Origin: Gorsachius magnificus
Taxonomy: Eukaryota > Chordata > Aves > Pelecaniformes > Ardeidae
NCBI GenBank assembly: GCA_034008185.1
Contig: CM067084.1
Span: 8,141,385-8,205,384, forward strand
Reading direction: 5' to 3'
Length of the DNA: 64,000 nt
Numbering within the stretch: the first letter of the stretch is position 1; every line of letters starts with the position of its first letter. The translations under genes were made by a program, and so were the position numbers. The notes under the pieces are model-generated. The model saw only the letters and a program-made list of their open reading frames with translations. It searched no databases and was not told the origin of the DNA. Shown here piece by piece: positions 11,205-23,700 of the stretch.

Positions 11205-12983
11205 GTAGGCATTTCCTCATATTCTGTACCTCTGATGACGGTAAATACCTATTTCACCTCAGCAACATATTAGAAGCCCCAGTAGAAAGGACAAATTAGG
11301 GCTTCTTTAGGATGCCATCATATACTTAAATTCACTGCATGCTCTGTAAACAGAAGTTATTTTTCTCATATTTCACATTAGGTTTAAGCAGGTGGTTTCT
11401 TCCTTATTTTTCTGTGTGCTAAATTAAGAATACAGTCAAATATTGCTTTTAACTGCTGTTGTGGAAACAAATTGCTGAGCTGTATTTTACGTAGAGCATG
11501 TTACAGCGGTTGAACACTGTGATTTCTCCCCTGGTGCTTATGTTGCACATTTGAATTAGACCTAAGTGTTCTTTCAGATTGTTTTTTTTTTTTTTTTTTC
11601 AAAGTTTATACTATGTTCTAAATAAGGTTCTGGCAATATGAGACATCACCTGCAATCATCTTAAACATACCATAACTTTTAAGTGTGTCATGAAGAGAAT
11701 ACCAACCTACAGAGTATTAATAGAGGAGGTTAAAAAAAAAAAAAAAAAGATTAAAAAAGATCATGGGAAAATTTTTCATTAAAATAAGCTTTAATCTTGG
11801 GATTATTTATGGCATCTAGAGGGTGTTAATATGTTGGAATGTAAAAGATACAATCTTTATAGCTTGCTTAACCATTTTGCCAGGCAGTTTATGTCTCAGC
11901 AAGAATAATTATAGAATATGGCTATAAAATACATAAAAATCATTCCATAGCATACTGCATTTTCTTAAGTGTCCACAGACTTAATACAGAATTATTCATA
12001 ACACTCGTACTGACTTTACAGGTGAGGGTTAGTTTTGTGACATGTTAAGCAACCTCATCTCCTCTCGGCTTGACACCGGCTCAGCAAAGCCCATGGAAAT
12101 GTCTTACGCTGAAACGTGCGCTTCAAACGCCAAAGCACCTACGTGCTTCGAGGACTCCCAGTTTATGCACATAAAATGACTGAGCTGATCAAGATTATTC
12201 AGTAAAACAGTTTTTTCCTCAGGAAATGCTGAGTTGTTGAACTCAAACATTTTTGTGGGAACATAAATTTTGTGCTGATGGATAGAACTTTCCATGGTAA
12301 AAATTGTGCAACTGCTTTTGAGATCAGACTGAGAAAGTGAGCAAGAAGAGATTCCGTAAGATAAGCCAACAAGACAGAAATTATAACTTGGTGATATTGG
12401 CTATTCTTGCATGGATCTCTCTTTCACCGCTCTTGTTAAAATTTTTATTTTATGTAAACTAACTAACTATGGAGGAGGAATTTGTGCTTGCATCATGCAT
12501 ATCCAAGGAAGGGATTGTACCTTCAGACCTGTAGCTAAATGGGTTTGTGTCTAATCTATCTCCTCTTTTATTCCTTATTTTCCTGTTAGGAGTGCAATGC
12601 TTGGTTTCAAATCTTTTTGGTAGTTAATTTCACTTGGCCATTATGGGTCTGTTTTCCTTTTCTCTTGCACCTCATACATTCATTTCCATCTGCGCGCGGC
12701 GGACATGAACTATATCATAGCACTGACATATCATTTTACATTCATCATGCACTCAATTATCAAGGAGGCAAATGAGTATGTGAGGAGCAATGCAATGAAA
12801 AGTCAGATATCTTGCCTTTTATATTTTTCTGGCACGCTTACTTTTCTAACAGGCTGGATTTAAAATTATTAGGGCAGAAGTTTCATTCCAAGAGCGTGCC
12901 AGGTGGAGTTCCCCCATAGGACTGTAATTTCAGCAAATACTATGATCTATTGGTGTTTCTCTTTCAAGCCCAAACTTGTTATC

Positions 12984-13490
12984 CAGTGTCATCTTGGGCC
13001 CCTCACTACAAGAAAGATGTTGCCTTGCTGGAACAGGTCCAGAGGAGAGCAACCAAGCTGGTGAGGGGTCTGGAACACAAGTCATACGAGGAGCGGCTGA
13101 GGGAACTGGGGTTGTTTAGTCTGGAGAAGAGGAGGCTGAGGGGAGACCTGATCGCCCTCTACAGCTACCTGAAAGGAGGCTGTAGTGAGGTGGGGGTCGG
13201 CCTCTTCTCCCTGGTAACAGATGATAGGACGAGGGGGAATGGCTTGAAGCTGCGCCAGGGCAGGTTTAGGCTAGACATTAGGAAAAACTTCTTCACCGAG
13301 AGGGTTGTCAGGCTCTGGAATGGGCTGTCCAGGGAGGTGGTGGAGTCCTCATCCCTTGAGGTCTTTAAAAGAAGGATAGAGGAGGTGCTCAGGGACATGG
13401 TTTAGTGGTGGGATGGCAGTGCTAGGTTAACGGTTGGACTCGATGATCTTAAAGGTCTTTTCCAACCAAGGTGATTCTATGATTCTATGA
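12984..13490 (+). mobile_element. CR1 LINE 3' end with open reverse-transcriptase tail
   Basis: About 500 bp of CR1 3' end. An uninterrupted frame runs to the stop at 13403-13405 and encodes the end of the CR1 reverse transcriptase: [20 protein letters not shown], then [20 protein letters not shown], then [20 protein letters not shown], then [13 protein letters not shown]. The element then has the usual untranslated end and the GATTCTATGATTCTATGA tail. The intact frame suggests a fairly recent insertion. It is 5'-truncated and cannot be autonomous. Confidence 0.93.
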
Positions 13491-13754
13491 TAGGACGAGG
13501 GGGAATGGCTTGAAGCTGCGCCAGGGCAGGTTTAGGCTAGACATTAGGAAAAACTTCTTCACCGAGAGGGTTGTCAGGCTCTGGAATGGGCTGCCCAGGG
13601 AGGTGGTGGAGTCCTCATCCCTGGAGGTATTTAAAAGAAGGATAGAGGAGGTGCTCAGGGACATGGTTTAGTGGTGAGATGGCAGTGCTAGGTTAACGGT
13701 TGGACTCGATGATCTTAAAGGTCTTTTCCAACTGAGGTGAATCTATGATTCTAT
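13489..13754 (+). mobile_element. Second, partial CR1 3' end directly abutting the first
   Basis: Repeats 13223-13488 at an offset of 266 bp, starting GATAGGACGAGGGGGAATGG. I count about seven single-base differences by eye. At several of them, for instance GGGCTGCCCAGG, CCCTGGAGG and TATTTAAAAG, this copy is closer to the usual CR1 form. It also keeps the open frame to [13 protein letters not shown]. It begins within the tail of the first copy with no spacer, so it is either a tandem duplication or a 5'-truncated insertion into that tail. Confidence 0.92.
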
Positions 13755-15407
13755 CTTATATTTAGAGTACAGAAATAGCTAATACTACCCTCCTCTGTGT
13801 GTGGCTCACAGGTAATGCACTCCATGCACACAAATATAATTTCGTTGATTATTTATGTTATATGATCTCAGAGTTTGAAGGAGCTCTGAAAAGACATTGT
13901 TTTACAATGAGGTGTGCCTGTTGTTTTAGAATAAACACTGATAAAAGACAAAAACCTGGTGATAGTGAAACTGCTCCCATTTTTATCTTCTTGCTCGACA
14001 CACTCCTTGGGAAACAGTAGCTGTTTTTCTCGCCTCGGACAGTTCCATATACAGATGCATAGTAAATATCAGCCACAGCTCTTGGTTATTTACAGAGCAA
14101 TAAGGAACCCAGTTTCCTTAAACACATTTATTTTAAGATTCAGATTTTAATTTTTTCCACATCAAATGAACAGGAAAAAGCACATGCTTGTCTATTTTTT
14201 TAAAAAGTATGGCAAGATATTCCTCCAGGCAAAAACGGGTGGGATTTCCCAGTTATGCTCTACAGGTATTTACAGAAGGGGGGGGACAAGTAGGATATTT
14301 TTTCTGTCTCATTAGTAAATAAATACAAATAGCAACAAGACCCTTTTAAAAGAACATCATCATGAAATTGATGGCTCCATGTCTGAGCTCTCACTCAGAG
14401 TTTTATCAGATAAACCCAAAGCTCAGCAAAAACGATGACCGTGCATTCTCCCTAAGAAAAGCCCAGCTCCAAAGAAAAGCCCAGCTCCAAACCTGGGGAG
14501 AAGGGACAGATGAGGCGCACAACGCCAGTTTGGCAAGCTGTGTTTAAAAAAGAATAGTTCATGAAGTGGCAGTCCTGGCTCCACCGTTATTGAGGCAACT
14601 CTCCTTCTGCTTCACAGTTTAATCTATATGAGCATTAGCAGCATCGAAACCTTATGAGAATACAAGACAAGGGATGAAAAGGTACATGGAGGTGAGATAA
14701 AGAAGAACAAGCAGTAAATTTTCTAGGACCAAACACCACCATAGAAAATGCTGGGGGGAAAAAAAAATTATTTTTAAAGTAATTTTCTTCTGTAAGGTCT
14801 AATTCCTACCCATTCCCAAAGTCAATTGACAAAAATCTCGAATTGCCAGAAAGTATTTTACTGAAATCATAAGCCTTTCGTCCACATAATTAGTCATTTG
14901 AAAATACAGATGAACAAAAAATAGACTAGCATTAAACTTTCACAGTGCTTCACTTGATCAAAGTCATGTAGAAACACTAATATCTGGCATAAAAATGTAT
15001 TAATTAATTGCATTACAATATTTTGTCTTTCATGTTTGGTTCTATTTATTTTATAATTAGAAGAGAGAGGGAAAATGCCAATTAGAGTAGCTGCTGAGGG
15101 AAAGGCAAGCAAGACTAGAGTTCCCAAGTCTGAGCATAATCAACAGCAGAGATTAATAAATCTAATGCAGGAATAATTTTCTGATCAAAGCAATTCAGTT
15201 GGAGGGAAAAGAGCTTCTGAGTAAAAATGACAAAATGCACAGCAAAGTAATCAGCTACATCAACAGACAGCTTGGTTACTTTGCATGAAAGTGAGTTTGA
15301 AGGGTAAATTAGTAGCAAACGGTCTGTTAACCTACTAATCCGAAATCACAGTCTTCATGACCCAAACCAAGAAAACAAAATTTTCAAAATTAATTGAAAT
15401 AGGAGTA

Positions 15408-15450
15408 AGATATATATATATATATGCACACACACACACATATATATAAA
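15408..15450 (+). repeat. TA/CA microsatellite
   Basis: A (TA)n run, then GCACACACACACACA, then (TA)n again. It is a compound dinucleotide repeat and its length is likely polymorphic. Confidence 0.9.
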
Positions 15451-16271
15451 TGAGAGAAGACTCATTTCAATTAGGTGTTCCCAAAAATGAGTTGTTTCAA
15501 GTGAACTCTGGAGTTGAAGAGGTAGCATAAATTTGTTCCGTGTGTGGCATGTTTAAGGTCATTTCACAGCCTTGTCAAGATTCAGAATGCATTTCCCTTA
15601 CCAGAATTATAAATCTCTCCCTTGACCATAATTGCTGGTTATGTTTCGATCATAAGAAGAGGGCTGTTCATCTGATATTTTGGAATACCATGCCGTATAT
15701 GGGAAGCATACCTCTCCCCACTATTCACTCTTGGCTTGCTCCAGCTAGGCTTAGGAGTTTCTGGTTGTGGCTTTTTTTAATTGGGTGGAAGAATTCATGA
15801 ACTAATCGCATTAATAATAAACTTGCTTAGTTGAACTGGGGAGAACGGAAGAAAACAGCTGTTCAGTGGAGGAGCAGAACTATTGAGTCTTGGTTTCAGA
15901 AGGAAAACCCTTCAAAACCTTTATCCCTAGGGTAGATGGGGAAAAATCACACACGCCACCATGCAGCTCCTGCTGAATGAAATGCAGAGATGGGCTCTGC
16001 CGGCTGTTCCCTCTGCAGCTGCCCCAATTAACATCCTTCCCTCTCTCTCTCTCTTCAACTCTTGTCAGAAAATAATTATTTCAAAGGCTTCTGCTCCTCT
16101 GTGAAACTTGGCTGAAATTAGCTGATGGATTCAAAAAAGGTGATGAGGAGGCTGAACAGGCAGCACAGTTGTACAGCCCTCACTCGCATAAGAAATGAGG
16201 CCAGAAACACTTATATCTAGGTCAGTGGGGTGAAGTCACGTTCTCTACCTTTCTTCTCCCCGCCCCACCAG

Positions 16272-17194
16272 GCTCCAACTCGCAGCTGTCCTTCAGCATT
16301 GCGTCCGGGGACAGCGCGGGGCAGTTCGGCATCGACAACAGCGGGGTGCTGAGCATCAGGCAGCCTTTGGACCGGGAAAGCCAATCTTTCTACAGCCTCG
16401 TGGTGCAAGTCCACGACATGGCCCCTCTCCCGGCCTCCAGGTATACCAGCACAGCCCAAGTTTCAATCATTCTGCTGGATGTGAATGACAGCCCTCCAAG
16501 CTTTATCTCCCCGAAGCTGACCTACGTGCCGGAAAACACACCGATTGATACGGTTGTGTTCAAAGCACAGGCGACTGATCCTGACAGCGGTCCGAACAGC
16601 TACATTGAATACAGTCTGCTCCGGCCTCTGGGAAACAAATTCAGCATCGGCACTATTGACGGTGAAGTGAGGCTTACTGGGGAGCTTGACAGAGAAGCTG
16701 TGTCCAACTACACCCTGACTGTGGTAGCCACAGACAAGGGCCAGCCATCCCTTTCTTCATCTACAGATGTGGTGGTTATAGTCCTGGACATTAATGACAA
16801 TAACCCGCTTTTTGCCCAAAAGCTTTATAAAGTAGAGGTGGGGGAAAACACTTTGACGGGGACGGATTTAATCCAGGTGCTTGCTACGGATGGAGATGAA
16901 GGTACAAATGGGCAGGTCCGCTATGCCATCGTGAGCGGAGATGCCAATAATGAGTTCCGTATTGACTCTGTGACAGGGGTGATAACAGTTGCCAAGCCTT
17001 TGGACAGAGAGAAAAAGCCCTCCTATACGTTGACTGTTCAGTCGGCCGACCGCGGGAGCAGCCCAAGGACCGATACCACAACAGTCAATATTATTCTGAA
17101 GGATGTCAATGATTATATTCCCACATTTGAACTTTCTCCCTACTCTGTGAACGTCCCTGAGAATTTAGAGACTCTTCCGAAAGTTATTCTTCAG
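16272..17194 (+). CDS. FAT4: FAT4 exon: cadherin repeats c (end), d, e and start of f
   Basis: A 923-bp exon encoding the second and third bases of Gly 249 and residues 250-556. It completes repeat c (LDRE, DVNDSPPSF linker with Ser for the last Asn). It carries all of repeat d (VPEN, DPDSGPN, LDRE, DINDNNPLF) and repeat e (VGEN, DGDEGTNGQV, LDRE, DVNDYIPTF), and starts repeat f (VPEN). The acceptor is CCAG at 16268-16271 after a C/T-rich run (ctttcttctccccgccccac). The donor is GTGAGT at 17195. It ends in phase 0 after Gln (GTT ATT CTT CAG). Confidence 0.97.
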
Positions 17195-17922
17195 GTGAGT
17201 ACATTCAGCAAATGAATATGTGTCTTCTACAATTATTAGCATGCCTCAGTATATGGCGTTAATGTATGGTGTCTTTCTTCCAAAATGAAAAAGCTGCCTG
17301 TTGGCTGTAATCTAACATGCAGTCGTTAGTGGCTTGTCTTCCTTCTTGTTTGTTTGGGTGGGGTTTTTTGCTTGTTTTTTACCAAAAGTTTATATTATGC
17401 TTTGGAGTTTTGTTTATGTTTTCCCTACCTATCTTCCCACCTACACTGGGGCTCTAAGAATTTGCTCTCTCATCTCAATCTCAACTTTCATGCAACAAAT
17501 CTCTCAGTCTGATCATTGCCTACATGGGATGAGGCTGTGGTGCCAAACACTGAAAGAGCACTAAATGAATTCAGCCAGCAGGGCACGCAGTGCTTGCTTG
17601 AACACGGAGCTCAGCCTGTGCCAGATCATCTGTGCTTTTCACTGAGCCCAAACACTGGCTTTACTGTATTTATGCTTGAGAAAAATAATTAATCAACTAT
17701 TTAATATTTTCAAACTATGCTTTCAAGTCCATCACCACTGTCTTAAGTCATTTTTACAATTACAGCTAATTTATACTAGCTCCTACTAGCATAATACTAG
17801 CTACTTAAAGCATTGGTTCAATCCATTAATTTGGATTACTGTCACAGAGAATATTTCCTCTATCCCAATAAAATTTTACAGTTCTTGATATTTCTTCCCA
17901 CATGGTTGCATTGTTTTTGTAG
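17195..17922 (+). other. FAT4 intron (short)
   Basis: 728 bp, AT-rich, with a T/G-rich stretch near 17337-17380. There are no repeats or other features I can name. Confidence 0.8.
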
Positions 17923-18097
17923 GTCGTAGCAAGGGACGATGACCAAGGCCTAAACAGCAAGCTTACTTACGTTCTGGTGGCTGGGAATGAAGAAGGAGCC
18001 TTTACTCTCTCGGCCAGCGGAGAGCTGCGCTTGGTGCAGAGCCTGGACCGGGAGGCAAAGGAGCAGCACGTGCTACTGATCACAGCTGCGGATGCAG
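17923..18097 (+). CDS. FAT4: FAT4 exon: middle of cadherin repeat f
   Basis: Encodes residues 557-614 plus one base of Gly 615. It supplies the centre of repeat f: VVARDDDQGLNSKLTY (calcium site), FTLSASGELRL and LDRE, ending at TAADAG. The acceptor is TGTAG at 17918-17922 after TTGTTTT and the donor GTAAAG at 18098. It is only 728 bp downstream of the previous exon but 15.7 kb upstream of the next. The join to 33830 restores repeat f, with TAADA-GSPALTGTGT reading straight across the longest intron. Confidence 0.95.
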
Positions 18098-19707
18098 GTA
18101 AAGCAAATGGGCAGTCACTTCTGTCACTTGAAAACATTGCATTCTGGATAGAAAAGAAATGTTTACATGAGCGTCTGAAGCTTCAGTGGATGGAGATTGG
18201 TACCCAAGTTTCAGTTCCAATCGCTGTGGGGAGAGCTGGGCTTACCTGATGTCGAAGGGAGTTTGGTTTTTGGAAATCAGGACTTCTTCCTTATGTCTAG
18301 TCCTGTGATATTAGTAGGACTCACTACAGATTTAGGTAGGCTGATTTTTGTCTTGCAGTAGCAAGTGGTCCTACCTAGGTCATAAGAGCCTCATGCATGG
18401 TAATAAAAAGACAATATAAATGACAATAAAACCCAATATAATGTTGTCATCAGAAATGTGCAGACAGGTCAAATCAACGGCCAAAGAACAGCTATGGACT
18501 ACTCAGATAATCTTACTGAAATCTTACCCCTGAAAAGTAATGGCAATTTACATCTCAACATTTTAGTTTTCTACTTTGCTCAGCATCCAATCATACGTTT
18601 GCTCCAGAATCCCAAATGTATTCACGTTCCCGCAGTTTAAAACAGGATGTGAATTCTTGTTATGAAGATTAATTACACTTTCACTTGAGGTGTCCGAGCA
18701 CAAAATTCTGGTTTCAGATTTTGGTATGAATATTAGTAACAGAGACAGCCTGCATCATATTCTGGACAGACCTCCAGTCCCCCATGGTCTGATGGATTTA
18801 ATTTACTGCAGAATTGGTTTTACTTTCTAATAATAAAAATAGAAGCAAACCCCAGCGTGTTGACAAGTGGATACAATCGTGTTTTCTGCCATATCGTGTG
18901 CAGTATCTTGTGTCAGTGACAACATCTATGGCTTATATTTTCCTATTGCAGCAGCGCTCAGGTATTTCACAGCCTGAGCACAGCTGAAGCTGCGAAACAC
19001 AATTTTAGGACTTGACGTATCATTTGTTTTGTACTTTGGCTAGAGATATGGTATGCTTTGTGTTTTTTACACTGGCTTTCCGTTACTCTATAGCTGCAAA
19101 CTGCTCACTTGTGACTTGGACTTGCTTGGGCTTGAACGTCCTTACGTTCCTTCAGAAGCTGAGGCTGGACATGTAAGGGAAAGCAGATCCTTGATGTGTG
19201 TTTACTCTCCCAGTCCAAGTTGGCAGGAGTCAGTTAGGACTGTACAGAACTTGTTAGCTCTATGTACAAAATACCCCAAGTCTGAACTGATAAGGGGTGT
19301 CATGCAGCCAACAATTATTGTCCTTGGAAAAAGGAGAGGAGCAAGAAGTCAGTTGTAGCCCATGCCTAGTGCTGTGTGTAAGCCAAAAGCTTGACAAGAG
19401 CACAGTCTTTTCCTAGACTCTGGCTTCTAAAAAATATGAAATCCAGGAATTTTAACCAACCATTCCAAATGAAAGTATTTATTTGTGTTGGGAGATGTCT
19501 GAGTTTCAGATAATCCAGGGGAGACCTTAATACATGAAGTGTTCGTGGGGCCTTTGCCGTAAGTGGCTGACAAGAACAGCAGCATGTTCTATTAGTTCCT
19601 GTGCTTAAACATGTAGATATTATGCTGATTAAACACTGTTTGAAGCTGTTGGGTTTTTTAAATTTGCTATGGTCTTACAAAGCTAACTCACAAGTTATTC
19701 CCTCCTG

Positions 19708-19864
19708 TCGAAGTGGTCAAGTCCCCATCCCCGGAGGTATTTAAAAGCCGGGCAGACGAGGTGCTTAGGGACAGGGTTTAGTGGTGGGATGGCAGGGTGA
19801 GGGTAACGGTTGGGCTTGGTGATCTTAAAGGGCTTTTCCAACCTAAATGATTTTATGATTTTAT
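19708..19864 (+). mobile_element. CR1 LINE 3' end, sense, short
   Basis: Reads GAAGTGGTCAAGTCCCCATC, CCGGAGGTATTTAAAAGCC, GACAGGGTTTAGTGGTGGGA and GGTTGGGCTTGGTGATCTTA, ending in TGATTTTATGATTTTAT, a mutated CR1 tail. About 157 bp of the 3' end remain. Confidence 0.88.
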
Positions 19865-20662
19865 CGGTGTTAAAAGGTACTAGCAAAGTGTTCCGGAGCA
19901 GATGTTCTGTAGTAATTTTAAGCTAAATTTAACTGTTCTACTGTGGTTTAAGTTTACAATCTGACTAACCCGCAGTTAGCGTGATTTGGTATAGTTTTCA
20001 ACCAGCCTTGTGAATAACATTAGATAATATCTTCTGATTAGACTGGAGGCTTGCTCTAAATACATGCCATCAAAGAATACATTTGAAAGTATTTAGTCAT
20101 GATTTATCTAAACTGAAACATCACAGGAAAATGTCCAGCTTCTGTAGAAGTCAATGCCAAAACTTTACTTGATTTCGTGGCAGCAGGATGTGGACCGTAG
20201 TCATAACAGATACTTAAGTATGTAACATATTTAAAGTACTGTAAGAAATTCTGGGGGATCCCTGTTTTGTTTGAATTAGTCATACTGAGTTCAAGCAGTC
20301 TAGATGGTAAAGAACGCTCTGGAATATAATGTCTTGGACTCTTAAAAAGCCATGTTTGTCACAATATTGTGCAGCAAGCAGGCTCTGCAACGGACAGTTA
20401 CAGACTGGCATTTTTTTCAAGCTGCATCTCAAATTTTATATTACTATAAATGGCATTATCATATATAGAATGTACATGTACTTCTGCAGACATTTGGCAG
20501 CTGGGTTAGAAAAATATTACATGGGAGGAAGCCTTCCTAAAAGAGTTGCAGCTTATCGGAAGAAGAATGTTATTGCTTTAAAATATACAAAAATGGTAAA
20601 AAAGCTTCCAGTTATGGGTACGTGATGGATAGCCAGGTGGTAATACACTGACCTTTGATAGT

Positions 20663-20725
20663 CATAGAATCATAGAATCGTCTAGGTTGGAAAAGACCTT
20701 TAAGGTCATCAAGTCCAACCTTCAT
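20663..20725 (-). mobile_element. CR1 tail fragment, antisense
   Basis: CATAGAATCATAGAATCG, then TCTAGGTTGGAAAAGACC, then TTTAAGGTCATCAAGTCC and AACC on the + strand: the reverse complement of the last about 60 bp of CR1. Confidence 0.85.
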
Positions 20726-23700
20726 TAAATCAGGTAGTTCTGGCTGTACTAGCAGGAAGATGGCAATGACACAATCTTGAAATGGGTAAGAAAAGTGTTT
20801 TGAGTATTATGTTCGTTAGCAGCCACTAAAGGTTTATAGAAGAAACTCTCACAAGCGCGTCCAGCTCTTTGCCTAAGGTAACTATTTCTTTGGAGTATCT
20901 TTGTATTTGTTTGATAACACTTAGAAAGAAGGATTTTGTGTAGAGACAATTCAACCAGGGACACACACAAACCAGTTAGTGTTCCCCTGTAGGAAAGCAG
21001 CTGCACACCTGTGGCTTTGATCGAGAAATCAAACCTAATTCAACTCCAAAATTTACCCATCCCAATTTGGAGCCCCTCTTGCAGCACGAGCTGTAAGACC
21101 AGAGTGCATGAATTATAAATATAATGACAGGCAAAATGATGGACTGTGGAATAACATGATAGTGTTTAGATTGTGGATGCTCCCCCAAAATGTCTGCTAA
21201 CATAGACGCCAAGAAACCTACATGCAACTATTTGATTGTGGCTTTATGGGGTCTGTTTCTACCACATAAATCATTTGTTTTGCTTCGCTACTCCCTTCTT
21301 CATGGCAAAATGGTTGGGAAAAGAGACTTTATAAATTTTTTTTGACCTCATCTGGTAGGGACGCAGCACGGGGTAAACATTTGGTTCTGGCACCATGACA
21401 AGAACTGGTGCAGCTGCTTTTATTATCCCCCATGTTTAACTCTTTGAGCAATTTTCTGGACAAAATGTTAGCATTCCAACAGTCCTCCTCCTTTTAGTCC
21501 TTGGTTGCAGGGATGTTGAGCAGCACATCTGGAAACCTGCTCGCTGCCCAGGACTACTGTTTATTTAAACTGCAACCACCACCTCTTGCTTTGGTTGGTC
21601 AGAATAGCACATTGCCACAGTAAAACCAGAATCAAAATGTGATGTTTCTAATTAAAAGCTATGTTCCTGTGGGGTGTGTTTTGGTTTGTTTTTTTTTTAA
21701 TTATCTATTTACTGATTTAGATAAATAGTTCTGAAAGAAATGAATCAGTGGACTGATTATTATATTTAGTTAGCTGTTCTTTGTATACATCCCTGGCTTG
21801 TAGGAAAAACAACCATATGTTTTTTCTTTAGAAAATATTGGTCCCCATCTTATGCATTCTTTCCTTCAAGAATGCAGGAGGGCAACCAAGCAGAGAGGTT
21901 ATATCCTCCTCAGAAATTCTCTTTTGAGAAAGGCGTTTGGTTCCTTCAATCCTAATAGCAAATGAAATCTGACAATGTAGTTGTATTGGGGTTTAACAAA
22001 TTTTAAGGTATTTCCCAATTCGGGGTGGCAAGTAAAGGACCACTGTATTTTCCAGTAATGGTAAGAAAGAGTCTCGAGGGTTAACACTGTGAGAGATTTA
22101 TGTGACTGGGCTTCAAGACATTTGTACTCATCCTGTTTTCTTAGCATACGCTGTATTTCTACTTAACAGGCAGTCTGCAGTGTGAAAAGATGTTGCCTTA
22201 AAATAACAGCTTGTATTTTCAAAACAAATTCAGCTATTTTTACATCTTTTCTTATCTTACTTTTTAATCTTGGCGCTGTCAGAACAAAGAAGCATCTCCC
22301 AAATTTCCCTTAGAAATGCCCTGTTTTCCATGCTCCCAGCGCGGGTGAGCTAAATGAAGCTGCCGTACGCTTACCTTGGTGCTTAGCACTTTACAAAATG
22401 ATTGCTCTCTTCCATGGTCTTGTTTTATGCCACAGCTGTTTCAAAATGAATATTGGTTTCTGTCCCAGCTCCAGCTCCATTTACTTGCTTGCCCTTATGG
22501 AAGCCATCCCTCATGTCAGTGCTGTCTACCTGAGTCTAGTTTTACTGGTTTACTATTTTACTAGTTTTCTTATTTTTGCTGTTTTAATACTGCTACTAAA
22601 ACTATCGGTTTAGCAGTTTTGCATTATTTTTTAATTTATTTCTAAAGTGGAAGAACTGAAATGGCAACACTCATCAGTGAGTTCATAGTGTTGATTTTGT
22701 CTTACCATCATCTAAAATCAGGAGAGAAAGAATTGAGAATGGCTTTTTGGAGCTGTGGGAAGCTAATAGCAGGATCTTACCCTTTCTCAAAGCCTAGAAA
22801 CTGTTAGCACTTTTAAATTTTTCCCTAGAAGACAAAAGCCCAAACAGCTATTTAGGAAGCGGGTTTATGGCAAAGTCAGTCTGAATGTCCCTGAGAGAGT
22901 AATTTGTCAAGGAAGCGAGCGTATCCACATCTATATGATGTGACACATTTACTCCCCAGAGGAGATGAGGGCTTTAGCCTGTCCCTTCAGAGGATCACCC
23001 CACGAGATGTGCAGTCCAGCCCCAGAATACCATTTGAGGGATTTGGTCTTCTATTTGGAGTTAAACCTTCATTATTAGATCACTTTTCTCAAAATAGTTC
23101 AGTGAGAGCTTCTGGGCTAAATCCAAGCATATATGTTCTCTGGGACGGGGTGCGGGAGAGATGTATATTCAGGGTGGCATGGGGCTCAGGCTGGCCAGCG
23201 CAAGCTGAAATATCTGTGAAAACAATCAAAGTTAGTTTTTCACTCAGGTTAAAATCATGGACAGAACTTCAGTGGTGAAATCAACTCAAACTGATGGTGG
23301 ATTTTATTTGGACAAGGCAACCAGAATTAGAAAGACCTGTTCAAGATGTTTATTCTCTATAGTTTGGACATACTTGGGGACTTTTGGAAAAGTCCTCAAT
23401 TGAAGTGCACGCCTCTCCATTCAAACATTTCTCACGTGTGTCGTTCCCTTTCTGCTCTCTCTTGGGATTGTGGAGAATCTGGCAAGGAATTGACGGGCTT
23501 ATTTATGATGGGATAAACAACTTCTAGCCGAGGTTTGGTGGGTGAGCTGTTCTTCATTTCACTGCGTTCAACAAAAGAAAAAGAAAGGAAATTATTTTAA
23601 ATTATGTAAGAGCTTCTGATTTGCTGGTATTAATGTATATATAAAATTGACCGATTACTAAACTATAGCCTTTAGAGGTATTATTCTTTAGAAACAGGTC

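Larger units (their letters stand above)
11205..16271 (+). other. FAT4 intron with tandem CR1
   Basis: 5.1 kb. It contains the CR1 pair at 12984-13754, an A17 run near 11732, a T18 run near 11583, a TA/CA microsatellite at 15408-15450, an 18-bp two-copy tandem repeat (GCCCAGCTCCAAAGAAAA) at about 14454-14493 and a (CT)n run at about 16042-16054. No coding segment of FAT4 is missing across this intron, since repeat c reads straight from 11204 to 16272. Confidence 0.8.

Noticed and set aside
12950..13405. 151-codon open frame as a host gene
   Set aside because: It is the end of the CR1 reverse transcriptase, so it is annotated as a mobile element and not as a gene.
22376..22613. Hydrophobic 62-71 codon frames resembling a membrane peptide
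   Set aside because: T-rich DNA naturally encodes Leu, Phe and Val runs; no other support.
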